A stretch of 64,000 nt of DNA from Burkholderia sp. PAMC 26561 (GCF_001557535.2 NZ_CP014308.1:496001-560000), one strand, 5' to 3'; shown: positions 37,477-47,384, numbered from the stretch's first letter. Numbers and translations are program-made. The notes: generated from the sequence alone by a model not told the origin.

Positions 37477-38904
37477 CTACTGGCGCGCGGCTTCCGGCTT
37501 GATCGGCGTAGCCAAATAGACCTTAATTGTGAACGGCGTCCCTTCCTGTTCTTGGAAGCGCCTTACCTGTGCTATTTGATGAGTCGACAAGTCACCGTCT
37601 TTCGCCAGCAGCAGAACGCCTCGACCGGTATGCAGGTCATCGGCGAGTCGCATGCCTTCTCGAAGGTCGGTTACGCCGATTTGCTCGACCGGCGTGTCCG
37701 TGCTCAACGCAGAGGGGTCCTTCATCAACGCTACAAAGCGATCGACGATGAGAGGGTCGTAGCGCGTGCCAGACTGCGACTTGAGCATGGTGATGGCTTG
37801 TTCGACCGAAGCGGGTTGCTTCACGATGCCCCCGCTGCGCAAGCCTTCGAAGTCGCGGGCGACTGCAAGAATCCGCGAACCGAACGGAATATCGGCGCCA
37901 GATAAATTGTCTGGCGTGCCTCGACCGTTGAAGCGCTCGTACTGGTGGCGGATGATGTGAGCGACGCGGTCCAGCTGGGCGACTGGTGTCAACACCATTT
38001 GCGCGCGCAGCGGATGCTGATAGAAAAACTGAATCTCTTCCGGAGACTGACGATCAAGCGATTTGTGCAGCAATTCGTCTGGCAACGACAATTTGCCGAT
38101 GCCATGCAGCAGGCCGGCAAAGAACAGATCTTGTGCCTCCAAGTCGCTCATGTCGAACGAAAGTGCCAAGCGCCGCCCTGCTTCACCAATACGCAGCGAT
38201 TGGCCTCCGAGCACACCGCAGCGCAGTTCAATCATGCTCGCGCAGACCTGCACCATCGTTGAGAAGTTCCGTTTGAGATCGCGATGCGCGTCTTCAAGGA
38301 ACATGAACGTTTGATGGATCTCCTCCGTGCGAGCAAGAACTTGCGTCTCGAGTCCGGCGTTTAAACACCGCAGTTCGTCATTCTGTCGGTGCGCCAACTT
38401 AGTAAGCCGCTCGGTTTCTTTGACAAGCCTGCGTTGCTCCAGTGCTTGGGCTACCGTCAGCAGCAGGTCTTGGTCGTCCCATGGTTTGCTAAGATAACGA
38501 TAGACCCCCCCTTCGTTGATTGCACGGACGACCGATTCAATCTCCGAGTAACCGGTCAATAGAATGCGCATCGTATCCGGATAGAGCGCCCGCGAATGCG
38601 CCAGCAACTCTGCCCCGCTCATATAGGGCATTCGCATGTCCGAAATGATTAGATCAACGTTGGTTGTTGCGAGCAGACTCAACGCAGCCGCGCCGCTTTC
38701 CGCTGTGACCACGTGATATCGGGCGGGCCTGAGCAAACGTCTAAGGGCCGACAACACACTCGGCTCGTCGTCGACGAGTAGCACAACAGGGATTGAGGCC
38801 GCGTCGTTGTCTTCCATCGATTCTGCGGGGCCCCGGTCAGCATCCTGCTTAGGAGGCGCGTTATCCACGACCGGGACGTCAAGCATTACTGTCGGATTCG
38901 TCAT
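37477..38904 (-). CDS. Response regulator with degenerate HD-GYP domain
   Basis: From ATG 38904 the protein has 475 residues. A receiver domain (about 40-155) has the acidic pair (LLVDDEPSVLSAL), the phospho-Asp (LIISDMRMPYMSG), the Thr (ILLTGYSE) and the Lys (YLSKPWD). A coiled-coil linker leads to an HD-GYP-type domain. Its metal motif is altered: LLHGIGKLSLPDELL where the family has HD (the Asp is Gly). The GYP motif reads GTP (NGRGTPDNLSG). Several other family residues remain (HQYERFNGRG, GSRILAVARD). It is probably not a normal c-di-GMP hydrolase and may act as an interaction or regulatory domain. It lies upstream of the GGDEF-EAL gene at 35569. Confidence 0.88.
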   Translation of the reverse strand: MTNPTVMLDVPVVDNAPPKQDADRGPAESMEDNDAASIPVVLLVDDEPSVLSALRRLLRPARYHVVTAESGAAALSLLATTNVDLIISDMRMPYMSGAELLAHSRALYPDTMRILLTGYSEIESVVRAINEGGVYRYLSKPWDDQDLLLTVAQALEQRRLVKETERLTKLAHRQNDELRCLNAGLETQVLARTEEIHQTFMFLEDAHRDLKRNFSTMVQVCASMIELRCGVLGGQSLRIGEAGRRLALSFDMSDLEAQDLFFAGLLHGIGKLSLPDELLHKSLDRQSPEEIQFFYQHPLRAQMVLTPVAQLDRVAHIIRHQYERFNGRGTPDNLSGADIPFGSRILAVARDFEGLRSGGIVKQPASVEQAITMLKSQSGTRYDPLIVDRFVALMKDPSALSTDTPVEQIGVTDLREGMRLADDLHTGRGVLLLAKDGDLSTHQIAQVRRFQEQEGTPFTIKVYLATPIKPEAARQ

Positions 38905-38940
38905 GGTGTTCCACACTTTTATTGTCCTAGGGTCGCACAT

Positions 38941-39903
38941 CTAGCGGCGATTCCCGCTCATGCGTCGATCAAAACGTGATTGTCCGAGGCATGCGACAGT
39001 GTTCCGGACCGAACGGGAAACCTGATTAATCGCATCTGCGCAATGGGTAGGTTCCTACGCCATAACTCAATTGCTTGCAGTCTGAATAAATGAATGCGCC
39101 GGCGACATGCAACATCCCCCGCCGACAACGGCCAAGCCTAGCCTCTTCTGCGAACAACGCTGTAGATGGGAGCGGTCACCATCGCGCTCGTAAGAAACTG
39201 GGCGGGTTTTTCGCGCTCAGTGGATACAATGAAGCCAACAAAATAACTAAAACTTTTTACATTCGTAGGTGACAAATGAAAAACACGACCAACGAAACGT
39301 ACCGAATCCGAATACGCGGATTAATGCATCGAAATTATGCGGGTACGGGTGCACGCGGCGTTGGGCCGAGAAGTACAAATAAAAAAGCCGGCCACAGCAG
39401 CTAACGGCAAAAGACGCTGACGCCGAAGAACCGTCAGCACCTGAGAGAAGAGTTGATTTCGGTTGGGCAAACCCAACCAGCGGTTGGGCAAACTCAACAA
39501 GGCATACGCAGTATGAACCCATTTTCGGCGAGTCCATCACATTTAATCTGCGAATTACAATTTTATATTTTCTCGGTATTAAGTTCCTGCGAAATATATA
39601 CCAATCACTGATTTGGATAGCTACCGGCTAAACGGTTGGGTTAATGTTGTAAATATTTGCTTCGTAAAGCAGCTTGTTAAATCCCGAAATAGCGATATAC
39701 AACACCATTCCAGACCTTGATCAGCCCAGCTTAGGACGTATGAATGGCAACGCTATATCTTTTTCGGCCGATAGGAATATGACGAACCGGTCGCTCTCCC
39801 CATGCCGGGCTTTTTTTACGTCTCTGGGTTCAGGGGCAACATTGGCTGTCGTTAACACGTCTATCACCGCGGTGACCGAAAACCGAACCCATTAGGACGT
39901 TAC
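38941..39903. other. Non-coding stretch with repeats and a possible tiny gene
   Basis: No long gene recognised. A 42-codon frame at 39276-39404 (MKNTTNETYRIRIRGLMHRN) follows AGGTGA at a good distance and could be a small gene, but nothing supports it beyond that. A pair of 17-base repeats with a hairpin lies at 39461-39498. T- and GC-rich sequence at about 39790-39815 gives only a weak terminator. Confidence 0.35.
39461..39498. repeat. Pair of 17-bp direct repeats with a hairpin
   Basis: GGTTGGGCAAACCCAAC at 39461-39477 is repeated at 39482-39498 with one change. The first copy folds into a perfect hairpin (GGTTGGG, loop CAAA, CCCAACC). Role unknown; too few copies for an iteron array. Confidence 0.6.
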
Positions 39904-40044
39904 ATGAAAAAGCTAATCCTTTCCCTCGCCGCTGCTGCCGTAGCGCTTGTCTCAGTTGCGCCGGCGTTTGCGGCTCCGTATCACCATCATCGCGAGTGCC
40001 ACAAAGTCCGTGTTCACCACCATTGGGAAAATCGGTGCCGTTGA
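39904..40044 (+). CDS. HHHH-motif small secreted protein, 46 residues
   Basis: A short gene with AGGA seven bases before its ATG. The product starts with a clear signal peptide (MKKLILSLAAAAVALVSVA, cleavage after PAFA). The mature part is only about 23 residues, with two His clusters and two Cys (PYHHHRECHKVRVHHHWENR). This matches the HHHH-motif proteins found in Burkholderiales. His/Cys clusters suggest binding of a metal in the periplasm, but no role is proven. It stands alone, with a good terminator about 90 bases downstream. Confidence 0.8.
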   Translation: MKKLILSLAAAAVALVSVAPAFAAPYHHHRECHKVRVHHHWENRCR

Positions 40045-40132
40045 GCCGCAGATCCCTGTAAGTAGAGAATAATAGTTAAACGCATAACCATGTGGTCGCG
40101 TCTCACGGCGCGACACGAACAGTGTCCCTTGT

Positions 40133-40156
40133 GCCCGCTTTCTCGGCGGGCTTTTT
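40133..40156 (+). terminator. Rho-independent terminator of the HHHH gene
   Basis: GCCCGC at 40133-40138 pairs with GCGGGC at 40146-40151 and is followed by five Ts. An extra inverted repeat (GTCGCG at 40095-40100 and CGCGAC at 40109-40114) lies between the stop and the terminator. Confidence 0.8.
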
Positions 40157-40604
40157 GTTATCTGCGCCGCCCCTAAAACTACATCCTTCTCGCTGTCGCA
40201 CAGCGCCACGCACTTGTCACGTTCCGTGGCGAACCGGAACTCGCCGCACCCCCCTTACGAAATGGAAGTTATGCGCTCCCCTGCGGACCATAGAATATGA
40301 CCAATCAAAGTCGTCGAGCGTAGGCAGAATATGCCACATACGCGGACAAAATCTGTCTCGCTTGTATTGCAGTCAACGCGTATTGCAACACGATGAATCG
40401 CTCCGAGACTGCCGTTGATTTCGGCTTCCGGGACTGAAGTGTTCGATCGCTGGATCAATCGCGGCGGCGCTGCGGCATACCGTTTCATGGTTAAGTTGAA
40501 TTGAGTTCGGGCAGTCGTTGGTTGCACCTCTGTCCCGGCTATGTTGCGCCCGGGCGGTTCTTGCTGCGTTACTCAAGGACGATATCTTTCGCTATTTCGA
40601 CAAA
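40157..40604. other. Stretch without a recognised gene
   Basis: Short open frames on both strands lack family character and ribosome sites. I see nothing else in it. Confidence 0.35.
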
Positions 40605-40632
40605 CGAAAAAAACCCCGCTCGTACGAGGTTT
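40605..40632 (-). terminator. Likely terminator of the chemoreceptor gene
   Basis: On the minus strand AAACCTCG-TA-CGAGCGGGGTTT forms a hairpin (the inner CTCGTACGAG is palindromic) followed by a T run. It lies about 125 bases past the stop of the chemoreceptor at 40756. Confidence 0.6.
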
Positions 40633-40755
40633 GGAAAAGCATCTGCCGAGGGCAAAACAGGCAAACACTGAGAGACCTAAAATTGGATCAAGTCACGATT
40701 CGACCTTTTGAAATGCATCAATCAGGCTCACCTTGGAAGGTTTCGCGACCAACAT

Positions 40756-42324
40756 TTATAGCGTTGTCGACAACAAAGCACCATTGGTGCCAGTTCGAAA
40801 GATCGCAACCGTTTCACGTAGTTGCTCCGCTTGGTCCTCAAGGGAACCCGCCGCCGCCGCTGCCTGCTCGACCAGAGCCGCATTTTGCTGAGTGACCTCG
40901 TCCATCTGCGTGATGGCTTGGTTCACCTGTTCGATACCTCGGCTTTGCTCTTGGGAGGCAGACGCGATCTCGCCCATGATGTCATTTACTCGCTGAATCG
41001 CCGTACCCAGCTTATCCATCGTGTCACCGGCGCGTGCAACGAGCGCGTTGCCCGTTTGCACCCGGTCGCCGGACGCTTCTATTAAGCCTTTAATCTCCTT
41101 AGCCGCTGTCGACGATCGCTGGGCGAGGCTTCGTACCTCCGATGCCACCACGGCAAACCCCCTACCCTGCTCACCTGCGCGAGCAGCTTCCACAGCGGCA
41201 TTGAGCGCGAGAATATTAGTCTGAAATGCGATCCCTTCAATGATGCCGATGATATCGGCTATCTTCCCGGAGCTTTCATCGATTCCCGCCATCGTCTCGA
41301 CTACCTGCTTGACAACGTCGCTGCCCTGCTGGGCAACACTTCGAGCGTTGTCGGCGAGCCCACTTGCCTGCCGGGCATTGTCCGAATTCTGTTTGACGGT
41401 AGACGTGAGCTCCTCCATGCTTGCTGCGGTCTCCTCAAGCGATGCGGCTTGCTCTTCAGTACGGGCGGAGAGGTCGGTATTGCCCGCAGCGATCTGCTTA
41501 GATGCGCTCGCAATTGATTCGCTGCTGATGCGCACGCTTCCGACCGTCACCGCCAGTTTCTCTTGCATGGCGGCGACGCCGCGCAGCAATTGTCCCATCT
41601 CATCATTTGCGCGAACTACAATCGTGCGCGTCAGGTCGCCATCAGAGATGTGCTGGAAATGATCAAGGGCTTCTCCAAGCGGCCGCATGATTGCCCGCTT
41701 CAAATAAAACCAGCCAGCAAACGCTCCCGTGATTCCAATTACCAGCACGAGAACGCCAATCACTTGTTGCTTGCGATAGGTGTCAACGTTTACAACGCCT
41801 TGTTCACTAGCGTCTGTGATCTGGAAATCTTTAAGCTTAGTCGAAGCATCCGCCATGACGTTGTACGCAGCCGGCAACGTCTCCATCGCGATATGACGGA
41901 TCGCGGCTTGGTCGCCGCTCGCGGCGGCAGTGTTGAAGGACTCGACTACCTTGCGCAGTTGGGTTCGAGACAGCTTTGCAGCCTCTGCTAGTTTGTCTTC
42001 ATCTGCGCCGCGAGCGAGCACATCGTACTGCTTATACATACCATCCGAATCATCAAGAAAGCTCTGTGCTCGGTGCTGCAGACTTGCGATATTCGGCGCG
42101 GCAGGATCCAGGGCGATTCGATCCAGCACCAGCCGGGCGCGAGCCATCATGACCTCGGCTTTGCCGAGAGCGTTCACGGACGGGAGGCTGTTGTGGCTGA
42201 CATCCTGCGCAGACGCGTTGATTGTTCCCATGCCGTACAGGCCGAATCCGGTTGCTAAAGAAAGCAATAACCCAAGAAACACCATCGTCACGGCGAGACG
42301 CGTTCGAATCGAAAAATTTTTCAT
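40756..42324 (-). CDS. Methyl-accepting chemotaxis protein
   Basis: From ATG 42324 ([15 protein letters not shown]) the protein has 522 residues. First membrane helix (about 11-30), periplasmic four-helix bundle (about 35-190), second membrane helix ([20 protein letters not shown]), HAMP (RHFQ-type, [12 protein letters not shown]) and the signalling hairpin with the conserved tip ([20 protein letters not shown]). It has no CheR-binding tail; it ends NGALLSTTL. Its cytoplasmic part is close to that of the other receptors here, so they probably came from duplication. The longer open frame to 42474 adds residues without family character. A near-consensus FNR-type site lies about 250 bases upstream. 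Terminator at 40605-40632. Confidence 0.94.
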   Translation of the reverse strand: MKNFSIRTRLAVTMVFLGLLLSLATGFGLYGMGTINASAQDVSHNSLPSVNALGKAEVMMARARLVLDRIALDPAAPNIASLQHRAQSFLDDSDGMYKQYDVLARGADEDKLAEAAKLSRTQLRKVVESFNTAAASGDQAAIRHIAMETLPAAYNVMADASTKLKDFQITDASEQGVVNVDTYRKQQVIGVLVLVIGITGAFAGWFYLKRAIMRPLGEALDHFQHISDGDLTRTIVVRANDEMGQLLRGVAAMQEKLAVTVGSVRISSESIASASKQIAAGNTDLSARTEEQAASLEETAASMEELTSTVKQNSDNARQASGLADNARSVAQQGSDVVKQVVETMAGIDESSGKIADIIGIIEGIAFQTNILALNAAVEAARAGEQGRGFAVVASEVRSLAQRSSTAAKEIKGLIEASGDRVQTGNALVARAGDTMDKLGTAIQRVNDIMGEIASASQEQSRGIEQVNQAITQMDEVTQQNAALVEQAAAAAGSLEDQAEQLRETVAIFRTGTNGALLSTTL

Positions 42325-43156
42325 TTTATAAACCATTAATAATGATGGGACGCGAGCTGCTGGATGTGGACTTGTCTGGCTAAAACTTGCGTAACGGCGA
42401 AGGAATAAACTTGGATATATGCGATGACGCTCGACACGGAGGTGCCGCAATTTGGCGGCAACATCATCTGTCATCTTGCACGTCCCTGCAAACGTGTTAA
42501 CGGCCTATCAAACCTTTAGCGCAGCAACATTTCGAAAGATAAGGTCAAGTGCATGAAAAAGCTTAATTTGTTGACTCAGATCAACGAGGGAGAGTGCAGT
42601 AATATTTATACAAGTCTGTCCATATGTGCTCTGTCCGACCATTGGGTTGCCGCCGCTCTCAGCTCCCGTCACATTCGAGCTTGCGCTTAAAATTCCCGAG
42701 CCTAGACTAGGGGCACGCGGTGATGAGGTATTAGATTCTGGGAGCCGCTTAGGACGTCGCACTATTCGGCGGATGACATATGCGAGCGGTTGCTCAGGCG
42801 CACCGGTTGCCGGACGGATAGGACCCTCCCCATACTGCTGATAGAGTCCGTTTTATCGGAACCATGTTCAAGGGCGCGCCAGCCATGCAGTGCAGCCTTT
42901 TTCTTTGCTTTCACGGGTGCGGAGATGGCTCGTGTTGTGCCCTAAGCCAATCGTGCAGCCGGGCCGCCCCTCTGCAAAAATTGAGCGCCGTCTCGGCCAG
43001 TTGCGATGGCTCGCTTACATTGGATTTTTCAAGCGGAAAGCACCGGGCATGTCGGAGAATTGAGCAAAGATAATCCGCGCGTCGGTCGACGACCTTGGCA
43101 CCTGATCCGCATGCCGGGGCGCGCGACTACGATTCATCCTTGGGGTCTGATCCGCG
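42325..43156. other. Upstream region of the chemoreceptor, otherwise empty
   Basis: No gene recognised. It contains a near-FNR-type palindrome (42571-42584). A stretch at about 43006-43140 (starting MARLHWIFQAESTGHVGELS) has the look of an IS end or relic, but I cannot assign it. Confidence 0.3.
42571..42584. promoter_or_regulatory. Near-consensus FNR/Anr-family site
   Basis: TTGACTCAGATCAA has nine of the ten defined bases of TTGAT-N4-ATCAA. It lies about 250 bases upstream of the chemoreceptor at 42324. Suggestive mainly because two other chemoreceptors here have perfect sites upstream. Confidence 0.3.
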
Positions 43157-43375
43157 TTAGCGTGCAGACTGTCTATAGGTGTCAGTCGGCAAACGAAGTA
43201 TGTCGGCCGCAAACTCTTCGACGACCGCCTTCCATTCCGGTGTGCCAACCACGAAATCGGCTGGGTTCGCCTTTCCCCGTGCGCGTCGTATCGCCACGAT
43301 AGATAGGGCGAAAGCACGTGCTTCCATAAACAGATCGCGATCCGCAGGAAGCGCGTCCGTGGCTTTGTCGGTCAT
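43157..43375 (-). CDS. Small conserved protein, intact member of a local family
   Basis: A 72-residue acidic protein (DRDLFMEARAFALSIVAIRR, then VGTPEWKAVVEEFAADILRL). The ATG at 43375 follows GAGAG at good distance. Two relatives occur in the window: a divergent gene at 24739-24960 and a frameshifted relic at 12210-12426. No signal peptide or membrane helix; two helices are predicted by eye. Function unknown. It stands alone on this strand. Confidence 0.65.
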   Translation of the reverse strand: MTDKATDALPADRDLFMEARAFALSIVAIRRARGKANPADFVVGTPEWKAVVEEFAADILRLPTDTYRQSAR

Positions 43376-43940
43376 ACCGCTCTCTCTTATTTTTTGTTGG
43401 TCTTCAACCTACTACTCCTGCCTCGGCGGCCTCGTGATGACAGCGCCCGCACTCCCTTTACATCGGCCAAGACTGGGAAAACTTTAGTCTTTAGCAACCC
43501 AAGATCATTCGGAGCTGTTGGCGAGCGCAGGCGCTGGCGCGATGAGCTGTTTTGCCCCCCCTTTGCGCGACAGATACCATTCGACCAAGGAGACTCGAAT
43601 ATTGAATTGAAATAAAGTCAGCAGAAGCAAGAATTCGTCATTGACCCGTGAGACGACGAATTCTCAACGGACGTGGCGACGTTCGTGTCAAATCCGTAAG
43701 AAGCCAATGAGCAGCTGATGCAAAATGACGAGGGTGACTGCTGGCGGTGAAACGGGTATAAACCGATAGCGCTGCTCACGAAAGGCCGCAAGCTTTTCCA
43801 GACGAGCCGCAATTGCGTGCAGGAAACCTGACGTAAGAAACCGATATTCTCTCCACCAGCTTGCGCAGGCAATTTCACAACAATCCAGGAAACGGCTGTC
43901 GCAGATGCGCGAAGCTTAAATCCCTCGCATCGAACTCTAT
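43376..43940. other. Stretch without a recognised gene
   Basis: A minus-strand frame at 43618-43992 overlaps the SET gene's end but has an unusual Ser/Cys-rich product and no ribosome site; I do not count it. Nothing else is seen. Confidence 0.35.
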
Positions 43941-44381
43941 TCACTTTACATACAGCATTGTGGAACGGCACTTCTTCGCACCGCATCGGCATGCGTAGGT
44001 CGCTTTTAGCGCTTTGCTGGGTCGGCTTCCAGCATCCAGACGATAATCGATGAAAATTTCGTCGCCGACTTCGATCTTTTTGATCGCACGGATATAGACG
44101 CGATCGTTGTCCTGCTCGGCCTCGCAGTTCGGTGCGCAGCTGTGATTAATCCAGCGCGCGGAGTTGCCGGCAACAGCACCGTCGATCACGCGGCCATCGC
44201 CGATCCCGAAAAAGAAAGTGTGCCCCGCCTCCGCTTCTGATCGGGCAAACCGTCGATTTGCTTCGCGTTCAGACAGTACCTCGCCTTTGTATTCAAGCAA
44301 ATAGTCGCCACGCGCCATGACCGCCGAGGCGAATACCCCGCGCCCGTGAATGGCTGAACGTCGTACGTAAAACCTGCGCAT
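43941..44381 (-). CDS. SET-domain protein (lysine methyltransferase-like)
   Basis: A 146-residue SET-domain protein. The N-terminal part has the usual RRSAIHGRGVFASAVMARGD, a core with YKGEVLS, the pseudoknot motif NSARWINHSCAPNCEAE and IFIDYRL, and a post-SET zinc site (YACRCGAKKCRSTML). These are the SAM- and substrate-binding elements of SET methyltransferases, and the length is typical of bacterial stand-alone members. The substrate is unknown; ribosomal or histone-like proteins are guesses. The small gene at 44466 is transcribed divergently, and about 84 bases between the starts hold both promoters. Confidence 0.92.
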   Translation of the reverse strand: MRRFYVRRSAIHGRGVFASAVMARGDYLLEYKGEVLSEREANRRFARSEAEAGHTFFFGIGDGRVIDGAVAGNSARWINHSCAPNCEAEQDNDRVYIRAIKKIEVGDEIFIDYRLDAGSRPSKALKATYACRCGAKKCRSTMLYVK

Positions 44382-44465
44382 GCCCCTGCTCCGAAAATGA
44401 TGCTTGACGAATGTCCCTCCGATGCAAAATCATACCGTTCCAAACGGGATCACAGCACGAGGCTC

Positions 44466-44666
44466 ATGCGAACACGCACCTATTATTTGAAACGCCAGCC
44501 CGCTCGAGGTACGCTGGTTCGTTATGACGACCGTGTGGCTGAGGTATTGGGTGGTGCCAGGGGCAATCGGGTCATGATTAGATCCGTGCACGGGGACGGG
44601 ACGACGCGGATCACCGCGGTGAAGTGGCGAAATCTTGCGGCGCTGGGCGCATCCCTTTTTGAGTGA
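44466..44666 (+). CDS. Small hypothetical protein, 66 residues
   Basis: From ATG 44466 the product is basic (MRTRTYYLKRQPARGTLVRY, then VMIRSVHGDGTTRITAVKWR). An upstream start at 44397 is possible. The pattern of short beta strands suggests a small barrel-like nucleic-acid or hypothetical domain, but I do not recognise a family. It is divergent from the SET gene. Confidence 0.5.
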   Translation: MRTRTYYLKRQPARGTLVRYDDRVAEVLGGARGNRVMIRSVHGDGTTRITAVKWRNLAALGASLFE

Positions 44667-45009
44667 CCCGGGTTTAACTTATGGTCCCGCAAGTTCGCAA
44701 AGGCTCGTTCATCATGGGCAAGGTCCTTTCCGAAGCATCGATTAGGGGCATTATGTCGGAACATACGTCGACTTCGGCTAGGTAAGTCACTCAGCTATGG
44801 TCTCTCGCCTCTTCTCCGAGTCGTGCCATATCTAAAGTTCACCTACGGTCTCAAGCGTTAGCACGCGTCGGCCAGATGAACCGCGTTTTCGGGGAATCAA
44901 TCCGCAGGGTATGTTGTTGCCAACAAGGTACGCTTCGATGCACGGACTCACACATCGCATGCTCGATTCAGGGAGGCAAAACGGTATGTTGGAAGCGAAG
45001 ACAGCAGAG
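44667..45009. other. Stretch without a recognised gene
   Basis: Nothing identified between the small gene and the end of the IS630 fragment. Confidence 0.35.
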
Positions 45010-45734
45010 CTAGTGTTCTGTCCCAGAAATAACTTTACATAGTTTCGCCACTTTCTTGAGAATGGAATCGGCTGTTGCAGTCCACACAAACGCTCGCTTG
45101 TGCTGGTTGTACTGCTGAACATAGCGCTCGATACTGGTAATCAGTTGGCGCACGTTTCTGAATGACCCGCGCCGAATCGCCTGTTGTGTAACCAGTCCAA
45201 ACCAGCGCTCCACCTGATTGAGCCAGCTCGAATAGGTGGGTGTGAAATGCATGCGGTACCGCGGATGTTTGGCTAACCAGGCCTTGACCTTCGGATGCTT
45301 GTGCGTCGCATAGTTGTCGACCACCAGATGAATCTCGAGATCAGTCGGCACAGCCTGGTCGACGTGATTCAGAAAGGCCAGAAACTCCTGATGCCTATGG
45401 CGTGACTTGCATTGGGTGATGACTTCTCCCGTTGCCGTATTGAGCGCAGCGAATAGGGTCGTCGTCCCGTGCCGGATGTAGTCATGCGTTACCCCTTCGA
45501 GATAGCCTAACCCCATCGGCAGCACGGGCTGCGTACGCTCCAGTGCCTGACACTGGGTCTTCTCATCGACGCACAGCACGAGTGCATGGGTCGGAGGGCT
45601 TAGGTATAGCCCGACAATGTCGCGCACCTTCTCAACAAAGTACGGATCGGTAGACAGCTTGAAGCTCTTTGAACGATGGGGCTGTACGCCGAATAGCGAC
45701 AGATACCGGGCCACCGAACTCGGTAGATTTCAAG
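45010..45734 (-). mobile_element. IS630-family element fragment (transposase C-terminal part)
   Basis: The open frame 45010-45714 gives the DDE domain of an IS630 transposase: first Asp in LVLCVDEKTQ, second in HLVVDNYATHK and Glu in NQVERWFG. The frame continues upstream to 45734 (LPSSVARYLSLFGVQ), where the IS3 element begins. The helix-turn-helix N-terminal half is missing, so the enzyme cannot work. The stop codon sits in the CTAG at the element end. Confidence 0.88.
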
Positions 45735-45759
45735 CTAGATGTCGCCTCAACGATTAGAT

Positions 45760-46839
45760 TTAGGCGGCTTTTTGCTCCTGTCGGTGGTCGCGTTTGATGG
45801 GTTCGAAGTTGTCTATCTGATCGGGATTCAGATGGACCGTTTTTACGCGCTTCCAGTTTCGAGTGGGGCCTTTCCATCGTAGCGGGTTGCGCTGCTTTGC
45901 CGCCTCGTAGAGCATCGCGCGGCGATCGAGGATCTGCTGGTCGAGGTTGGCGTGCCGTTGGGCAGGCGTGACGAAACGGATCGCGCTGTGACGATGTTCG
46001 TGGTTATACCAGCGCACCAACACGGTGACCCAAGCGCGCGCGGCAAATAGAGTGTCGAACGCCTGCAGAGGATAGGCCGGCCGATACTTCAGTGTTTTGA
46101 ACAACGATTCCGAGAACGGGTTGTCGTTGCTCACGCCCGGTCGACTCAATGACGGCATGACACCCAGAGCCTGCAGGGTGGCGAGCATCGTGGCACCCTT
46201 CATTGGGCCGCCGTTATCCGAATGCAAAATCACCTGACCCGGTTTGATCGCTTCACGTGCACATAGGTCCTTCAGAAGCTCGCTGGCCTGGGCGCTGCTC
46301 TCTTCAGCGTAGACCTGCCAGCCGACGACCATCCGACTGAATACGTCCATGAACAGATAGAGATAGAAATACTGCCCGCGAACTGTCGTCGGCAGGTAAG
46401 TGATATCCCAGCTGAACAATTGATTGGGCTCGTCGGCACAAACTGCGCGAGGCTTGCTGCGGGCGCGCGCTGGTTGTTCACTGCGCCGATGAGCAAGCTG
46501 TTTCTCTTCACGCAGCACCCGGTAGAACGTCGATTCTGAGGCGATGTAGCGGCCCTGGTCGGCCAATCGAGGGACGATTTGGCTCGGTGGCAGATGAGCG
46601 AATTCGACAGAGTTGGCCACCGCCAGCAGTTCAGCGCGCTCATCGGTCGACAGCTTGTGAACAGCATCATGATGGCGTAAGGCGCGCCCATCCACTGCTT
46701 CAGGACCGCCGCCTTGCCAGCGCTGCACGGTGCGCGCGCTTAGCCCGAGCACAGCACATGCGCGTGCCTGACGAGCCCCGGCTGTAGTCGCCTTGCCGAT
46801 CAGCTCCTGCAATGTCGCACGCTCTTCGGGGGAGCTCAT
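45760..46839 (-). CDS. IS3-family transposase OrfB (integrase)
   Basis: From ATG 46839, 359 residues. An N-terminal helix-turn-helix region (ARACAVLGLSARTVQRWQGG) is followed by the rve integrase core: first Asp (LFSWDITYLPT), second Asp (VILHSDNGGPMKG) and Glu (NPFSESLFKTLKYR). Its ATG overlaps the TGA of OrfA (ATGA), so coupling or -1 frameshifting could give the fused enzyme. The open frame extends further upstream. Confidence 0.92.
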   Translation of the reverse strand: MSSPEERATLQELIGKATTAGARQARACAVLGLSARTVQRWQGGGPEAVDGRALRHHDAVHKLSTDERAELLAVANSVEFAHLPPSQIVPRLADQGRYIASESTFYRVLREEKQLAHRRSEQPARARSKPRAVCADEPNQLFSWDITYLPTTVRGQYFYLYLFMDVFSRMVVGWQVYAEESSAQASELLKDLCAREAIKPGQVILHSDNGGPMKGATMLATLQALGVMPSLSRPGVSNDNPFSESLFKTLKYRPAYPLQAFDTLFAARAWVTVLVRWYNHEHRHSAIRFVTPAQRHANLDQQILDRRAMLYEAAKQRNPLRWKGPTRNWKRVKTVHLNPDQIDNFEPIKRDHRQEQKAA

Positions 46840-47384
46840 TCGTCCTCGTCCCCGAACAGCGCCTGGTACTTTTTTGAAAGTATCAGCAACGCGGCCGCCT
46901 CCGCTAAAGCCTTTTCCTTGCGTTTCAATTCGCGCTGCAGCTGCGCATTGGCCTGTTTCAGCTCGCGCAGTTCTGGAGCGTTTGCACGTGCGCTGCTCGC
47001 GGTGCCGGCCGAGCAAAACTGGGCGCGCCACTGGTCCAGATGATGAACAAACAAGCCACGTTCACGGCACCACGCGCTTAGTGCCTCGTCGCTCAGTCCA
47101 TGGCTCTGCTGCAATGCCAGCAGGCGCTCTTCCAAGGACCAATCTTCCGGGCGTCGTGCATCGACTGGCCCCGGGTTGCGGTTTGCGGCGTTAGACACGC
47201 GGATCCACTTCCTCAAAGTTAATACGTTCATGTTCAGTTCCGCGGCAACCGTTCCTACGGACCGGTTGCCGCGTTGCAGGACCTTTGCCAGCGCCTGCTC
47301 CCTGAATTCGACAGAATACGTCTGTTTGGCATTCACAACCTGCACCTCTGAGTTCTTCGGATTAAGAAAATTCAGAGGCGACAT
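46836..47384 (-). CDS. IS3-family OrfA
   Basis: A 182-residue protein with an N-terminal helix-turn-helix (SVEFREQALAKVLQRGNRSV, AAELNMNVLTLRKWI) and a C-terminal leucine-zipper-like coiled coil (ELRELKQANAQLQRELKRKE). It overlaps OrfB by four bases. Its start lies inside the terminal repeat region. It binds the element ends and regulates transposition in this family. Confidence 0.88.
   Translation of the reverse strand: MSPLNFLNPKNSEVQVVNAKQTYSVEFREQALAKVLQRGNRSVGTVAAELNMNVLTLRKWIRVSNAANRNPGPVDARRPEDWSLEERLLALQQSHGLSDEALSAWCRERGLFVHHLDQWRAQFCSAGTASSARANAPELRELKQANAQLQRELKRKEKALAEAAALLILSKKYQALFGDEDE

Noticed and set aside
43006..43140. Possible IS end or relic
   Set aside because: Vague resemblance only; no repeat or transposase part found.
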